Source: CF-113 sp050695155 | Lineage (GTDB): Bacteria > Chloroflexota > Ktedonobacteria > Ktedonobacterales > Ktedonobacteraceae | Length of the DNA stretch: 18,607 nucleotides | Direction: 5' to 3' | Assembly (NCBI GenBank): GCA_050695155.1 | Contig: JBOGTO010000108.1 | Span: forward strand, 1-18,607 | Shown here: piece by piece, positions 15,010-18,607 of the stretch | Numbering within the stretch: position 1 is the first letter of the stretch | Layout of the letters: the number at the start of each line of letters is the position of its first letter | Made by a program: the position numbers and the translations under genes | Notes under the pieces: generated by a model | Told to the model about the DNA's origin: nothing | Seen by the model: the letters and a program-made list of their open reading frames with translations, nothing else | The model's database searches: none

Positions 15010-17304
15010 TTATCGAATACTCCGCTCGATGGTAGTAATCTCCGCTTCAGTTAGTCCATAGAGACCATAGATCAAACGATTTATCTCACTGTCTAAAAGT
15101 TCGATCTGCTTATATGCGGTCTCTATACTCTTCAATTCCTTCTTCAAACATAGCATCTCTTGCACTAACTTCACTAGTTCATCCTGTCTGCTACCAAAAT
15201 TCAGGGGAATCGGAATCGCCTGTATAGTGGATTGATTGAGCTGGGGGAAAAGACCTTTGTACGAAGTAAAAACCTTGTAGACAAACCAGTACACAAAGCG
15301 ACTGTTAAGCAGGGCAAGCAGCGTTTCGTAGACTATCTCAGGTCGAGTGATATGCAGGTTGTAGACCGATTGCATGGTAACGTGGCCTTCCATGTCCAGG
15401 GCTGCAATACACCTGTACCCCGTTTTCAGCATGATAACCTTTGGAGATGTATAACGCCCGCCATCTTTCTTAATCGTTTGCAGGAAACGAGTTGGCCGTT
15501 GCACAAAATAACGCGCAATATCTTCGCCTACCAGAATAGGAACAGGTCCCTGTGCAAGCACATCTTTTTTCCCCATCTCCTCGCCGCGCGAAATCTTCAC
15601 TAGATTTTGTAATGGTGTACATGCTCTTTCCACCCGCGCCAGCATCAAAGCTTCTTCATCGGAAAGGTGTGTAAGAAAGCGGTGTCCGGGGTCCGACAAA
15701 AAACGGGTTCTGCTGAGCTTATATGATGCTTGCGCGGCCACCTCGTCGATTTCTTCACATATGACTTCATGTGATGCGCTGCCTTTAGCCACTGCAAAGA
15801 TAATGGTAGAAACATTGGCCTTAAACGCGGTGCCACAATAATATAAGCGTTCCAGTCCTGCTTGTAGCAGCAGTTCGCGCACATAGCGGGTCTCATCACG
15901 AGCTAACAACGTATCAGGCACGACCAGGGCGCATCTTCCTTTAGCATTGATTAGTTTCAGGCTCTGTTCTATAAAAAGCCAGCAGGTATCATATTGCCCG
16001 CGCGCAAGAGAAAACATCGCCGGAAATAATTGCTTCACTGCTTGAGGAAGATTCTCTCCAAAAATATAGGGCGGATTCCCCAACACTACATCAAATCCTC
16101 CACTCCAGCCAGCCCATTCATTTTCGGGTCGCTCACCATTGGCGGGAACGCGGAATACATCGGGAAAAGCCTGGAGCCAGTGAAAAAACTGGTATCGCAA
16201 GGATTTATGTAGAATGCCCTGTGCCAGCAGCGCGGGAGTCGCGCCGAGCAGACTATTGCCGCACTGGATATGCAAATCGAGGTTGGCAAGCGGCTGGCCT
16301 GGCTCAACCGCCTCCATCCACAGATTGAACTTGCACAGTTCTACCGCCATCGGATTGATGTCTACCCCATAGATGCAGTGGCTAACGACATCGCGCAAGG
16401 CAGCGCGACATATCTCCGGTGTCGGCTCTCCATCGCCCATACGCGCAACAGCCAGACGTTTTGCAATACGATGCGCTGTGGCTATAAGAAAAAGACCACT
16501 GCCACAGGCGGGATCGCACACTGTAAGATCGAGTATGGCCTGCTGCGGGTCGGGTTTGGCGTTGGCTTCTGCCAGTGCCGGTTCTAAGCTGGCGTCGAGC
16601 AGGCAATCAATCAAGGCAGTCGGCGTGTAATAGCTGCCAGAAGTTTTACGCGCATTGCCGCTAACGAACTTGAGTTCAAAGGAGGCACCACCGGCATCGA
16701 CTTCTGGGTGCATTTCAAGCAGCGATTCGTAGATACGGCCCAGTTCTACCGCGCCCAGATGTGTATAATCAATGACGCAGTGTATCGCATTCTCAGTAGT
16801 GAAAGCCAGATAGCGCGCGCACTTGAGCAGGTCATAGTTGGTTAGTTCACATCCTACAAGATCAGGCAAATCTGTGTTTGAAAAAAGCAAGCCGTTAAGT
16901 GAGGGCAAGCCCAGTTCAGGGCAACCAGCGTCACAGGCCAGTTTCTCCATAAGTAGCCAGAGGTCATGATAGAGATCGGAGCGGCGTGTAGCGGTGCGCT
17001 TTTCCGCCAGACGGCGCAAACGAGCCATTGAATAGCGAGCGATATAACGGTCCCGCGCGGCTCCAGGGGCCTGGGGATCAAAGAGGATGCCGCGATCTTC
17101 CGCGACAAACAACACCATCAGCCGGAAGACAAAGCGCAGCACCTGGGCATAGTAATCCTGCTCACAGAGAGCGCCTGAGCGCAATTTCTGACGGAGAGCG
17201 CCATTGGCAGGGTGAGCCAGCAAACCATTGCCCAGAGTTTCTATAGCCTTTTGCACGCTCACGCTCGAAATGGAAGCATAGCCGGAACGCGAGTCTGTCT
17301 GCAT
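15010..17304 (-). CDS. Eco57I/TaqI-type N6-adenine DNA methyltransferase, apparently without nuclease domain
   Basis: A 764-residue gamma-class adenine methyltransferase. Motif X GSYYTP is at 223-228, SAM-binding motif I DPACGSG at 264-270 and catalytic motif IV NPPY at 410-413. A C-terminal target-recognition-like region covers about 500-764, including LNSRFVYWFVYKVF and IPIPL. The N-terminus (LGNGLLAHPANGALRQKLRSG and LRFVFRLMVLFVAEDRG) matches an internal segment of longer type IIG proteins, in which several hundred residues including a PD-(D/E)XK nuclease would precede it. I also recall a long insert between ATPALLA and the FFHW segment in relatives; here they join at about residue 369. 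ATG 17304 is chosen over an in-frame TTG at 17325 because AGAGGA (17312-17317) is 7 nt upstream and the TTG is almost at the predicted transcription start. No restriction partner is seen, so it may be an orphan, regulatory or degenerate enzyme. Confidence 0.85.
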   Translation of the reverse strand: MQTDSRSGYASISSVSVQKAIETLGNGLLAHPANGALRQKLRSGALCEQDYYAQVLRFVFRLMVLFVAEDRGILFDPQAPGAARDRYIARYSMARLRRLAEKRTATRRSDLYHDLWLLMEKLACDAGCPELGLPSLNGLLFSNTDLPDLVGCELTNYDLLKCARYLAFTTENAIHCVIDYTHLGAVELGRIYESLLEMHPEVDAGGASFELKFVSGNARKTSGSYYTPTALIDCLLDASLEPALAEANAKPDPQQAILDLTVCDPACGSGLFLIATAHRIAKRLAVARMGDGEPTPEICRAALRDVVSHCIYGVDINPMAVELCKFNLWMEAVEPGQPLANLDLHIQCGNSLLGATPALLAQGILHKSLRYQFFHWLQAFPDVFRVPANGERPENEWAGWSGGFDVVLGNPPYIFGENLPQAVKQLFPAMFSLARGQYDTCWLFIEQSLKLINAKGRCALVVPDTLLARDETRYVRELLLQAGLERLYYCGTAFKANVSTIIFAVAKGSASHEVICEEIDEVAAQASYKLSRTRFLSDPGHRFLTHLSDEEALMLARVERACTPLQNLVKISRGEEMGKKDVLAQGPVPILVGEDIARYFVQRPTRFLQTIKKDGGRYTSPKVIMLKTGYRCIAALDMEGHVTMQSVYNLHITRPEIVYETLLALLNSRFVYWFVYKVFTSYKGLFPQLNQSTIQAIPIPLNFGSRQDELVKLVQEMLCLKKELKSIETAYKQIELLDSEINRLIYGLYGLTEAEITTIERSIR

Positions 17305-17337
17305 ATAGCAATCCTCTGAGCGCAATTATCCAGCAGC

Positions 17338-17366
17338 ATTGTACCGATCAGAACTTTTGCTGTCAA
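17338..17366 (-). promoter_or_regulatory. Near-consensus sigma-70 promoter of the methyltransferase
   Basis: On the minus strand a perfect TTGACA (17361-17366) is 17 bp from TACAAT (17338-17343). The predicted start is about 17331, giving a leader of about 27 nt with AGAGGA before the ATG at 17304. It lies in the 78-bp gap after the FAD oxidoreductase, so the methylase does not depend on read-through. Confidence 0.8.
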
Positions 17367-17382
17367 GAGAAATCAACCAGCC

Positions 17383-18537
17383 TTAGATAATATTGCGCTC
17401 ATGGCCTTGCTGCTCTGTGGAAAAGCGCGTTATGCGCAAGGGGTCAATATTGATCGACTGCGCCCTCCCCAGGACGAGTTCTTCAGCCATTATGCGCCCG
17501 ACAGCCGGGGCTTGCTGCACGCCGTGTCCCGAAAATCCGGCCACATTGATCCAATTTTCAACGCCAGGGAGTCGTCCCAGAATCGGGTTATGGTCGGGCG
17601 TGACTTCGTAATAGCCCCACCAGCACGCCTGGCTATCCAGCCGCGTTTCCTCTAACCAGGGAAAGCGTTCCAGTCCCACACTGAGAGTTGGTTCAAACCA
17701 TTCCCAATCCATGCCCTCCGTAAAGCCGGGCGGTTCATCGGGATTTGAACGCCCGAACAGGACGCGCTGCCCTTCGCTTCGTAAATAGAAACCACTCACG
17801 AGGTCGATGGTCAAAGGATAGACGTGTTGCCAGGGAGTGGGAGCCGTCACATATACCATGCGTCTCACAGGCTGGACGGGTACCTCTACCTCCAATCCGG
17901 CGCGCTTTGCAACTTCGCCAGCCCACGACCCGGCGGCGTTTATCAGGTACTCAGCCTCAAAAATGCCCTTTGGCGTCTCCACTTGCCAGATATTGCCAAC
18001 CCGTTGAGCGCGAATCAGGGGAGTCTGCATGTATACCGAAGCGCCGTGATCTTTCGCCAGTCTCAGGTAGGTAAACGTCACGCTGTGCGGATCAACAATG
18101 CCATCGCTGGGTCCGTGAGTTGTGCCAGCAATACCAGTACTATCAAAGGCTACGAGCTTCTGAGCCTCCTCAATGGTGAGGATTTTCACTGGCGCGCCTA
18201 TGCGTTCCTGCAATCGCACGCTTTCCAAATGTTCGCTCCAGCGTTCGGGCGGCACAAGGAAAAGATAGCCAATCGGGCGATACCCGGCATCCGCACCATA
18301 CAAATCCTGAAAATGCTGGTATTCCTGAATACTCTCCCACGAGAGCCGCGCGTTGACTTCCTCGGTGTACTGCACGCGCACGCCGGCGACGCTGCGACCC
18401 GTCGAACCCATAGCAGGTGCGATCTGCGCCTCTAGCGCCACCACCTTTAGCCCCCGCTCACTCAGGCGGAAAGCGCAGGAAGCGCCCATAATACCAGCGC
18501 CGATAATCAACACATCAGCTTTGATTTTTATTGACAT
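17383..18537 (-). CDS. FAD-dependent oxidoreductase, DAO/sarcosine-oxidase-beta-like
   Basis: A 384-residue flavoprotein of the D-amino-acid-oxidase superfamily. The dinucleotide-binding motif VLIIGAGIMGAS is at 9-20 (GxGxxG, Gly13-Gly18). GSTGRSVAGVRVQY (about 45-58) and the C-terminal GYYEVTPDHNPILGRLPGVENWINVAGFSGHG block are typical of the sarcosine oxidase beta/dimethylglycine dehydrogenase-like branch. These enzymes oxidise secondary or tertiary amines or amino acids; the substrate cannot be read from sequence, and no alpha, gamma or delta subunits are adjacent. The length is complete. The start is uncertain: ATG 18537 has GGAGG only 2 nt upstream, closer than usual, while the in-frame ATG at 18546 has no site. 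I prefer 18537 because it gives the usual distance to the Rossmann motif. Confidence 0.85.
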   Translation of the reverse strand: MSIKIKADVLIIGAGIMGASCAFRLSERGLKVVALEAQIAPAMGSTGRSVAGVRVQYTEEVNARLSWESIQEYQHFQDLYGADAGYRPIGYLFLVPPERWSEHLESVRLQERIGAPVKILTIEEAQKLVAFDSTGIAGTTHGPSDGIVDPHSVTFTYLRLAKDHGASVYMQTPLIRAQRVGNIWQVETPKGIFEAEYLINAAGSWAGEVAKRAGLEVEVPVQPVRRMVYVTAPTPWQHVYPLTIDLVSGFYLRSEGQRVLFGRSNPDEPPGFTEGMDWEWFEPTLSVGLERFPWLEETRLDSQACWWGYYEVTPDHNPILGRLPGVENWINVAGFSGHGVQQAPAVGRIMAEELVLGRAQSINIDPLRITRFSTEQQGHERNII

Positions 18538-18546
18538 TACCTCCAT

Positions 18547-18607
18547 CCGTAGGGGCGGGGGTGGCGGATGGGTGGTGTGGGGACGCTTGCGTCGCCCGCT
18601 TTTGGGA
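18547..18607. repeat. GC-rich intergenic repeat, truncated by the window end
   Basis: The segment begins CCGTAGGGGCGGGGGTGG and ends in GGGGACGCTTGCGTCGCCCG, which can fold into an imperfect hairpin around ACGC-TT-GCGT. It resembles the GTAGGGGCGRCC-type repeats I associate with Chloroflexota intergenic regions. CCATCCGTAG at 18543-18552 is the exact reverse complement of the first ten bases of the window, so the left edge may sit in an inverted copy. Confidence 0.4.

Noticed and set aside
17824..18435. 203-codon plus-strand frame opposite the DAO-type oxidoreductase
   Set aside because: Antisense to a clear flavoprotein gene with a full set of family motifs; no supporting signals.

Overview
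The window looks like a chromosomal segment of a Chloroflexota bacterium, most likely of Ktedonobacteria type. This rests on remembered resemblance (a BTAD/AAA/TPR regulator, a MalT-like LuxR regulator, a GAF-SpoIIE-HATPase protein with STAS partners, DUF2231 and DUF4386 membrane proteins, and an Eco57I-like methylase), not on a search. No rRNA, tRNA, CRISPR array or intact transposase was seen.

Layout. 42-6178 (+): a small DUF2231 membrane protein, a 1013-residue BTAD-family regulator with its own sigma-70-like promoter, then a partner-switching operon: a fused PP2C phosphatase/anti-sigma-type kinase followed by two STAS antagonists. 6179-8222 (+): a broken 64-codon reading frame with an excellent Shine-Dalgarno site but an ACG start, a phytoene-dehydrogenase-like flavoprotein, and the C-terminal stump of a methyltransferase. 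8263-10605 (-): two unrelated polytopic membrane proteins preceded by copies of the same ~240 bp leader, and an 85-residue unknown protein. 10762-13737 (-): a MalT-like LuxR regulator with a clear terminator, a near-consensus promoter and a 17-bp direct repeat just upstream of it. 13751-18537 (-): a PPOX-class flavin/F420 protein, a carbamoyltransferase/radical-SAM chimera, an N6-adenine methylase with a near-consensus promoter, and a DAO-family FAD oxidoreductase. The window ends in a GC-rich intergenic repeat.

How the parts work together. The best-supported circuit is the SpoIIE-kinase/STAS operon, a general-stress-type partner switch. The intergenic regions in front of the BTAD regulator and in front of this operon share an exact 11-bp motif, which suggests joint control. 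The right half is a patchwork of gene fragments (SRPBCC-like N-terminus, methyltransferase C-terminus, carbamoyltransferase joined to radical SAM, shortened methylase), pointing to repeated illegitimate recombination. I see no confident new defence or biosynthetic system. The most unusual signals are the duplicated leader with nested starts, the direct repeats at the LuxR promoter, the shared motif, and the chimera joined at the codons for Gly-Glu-Pro.
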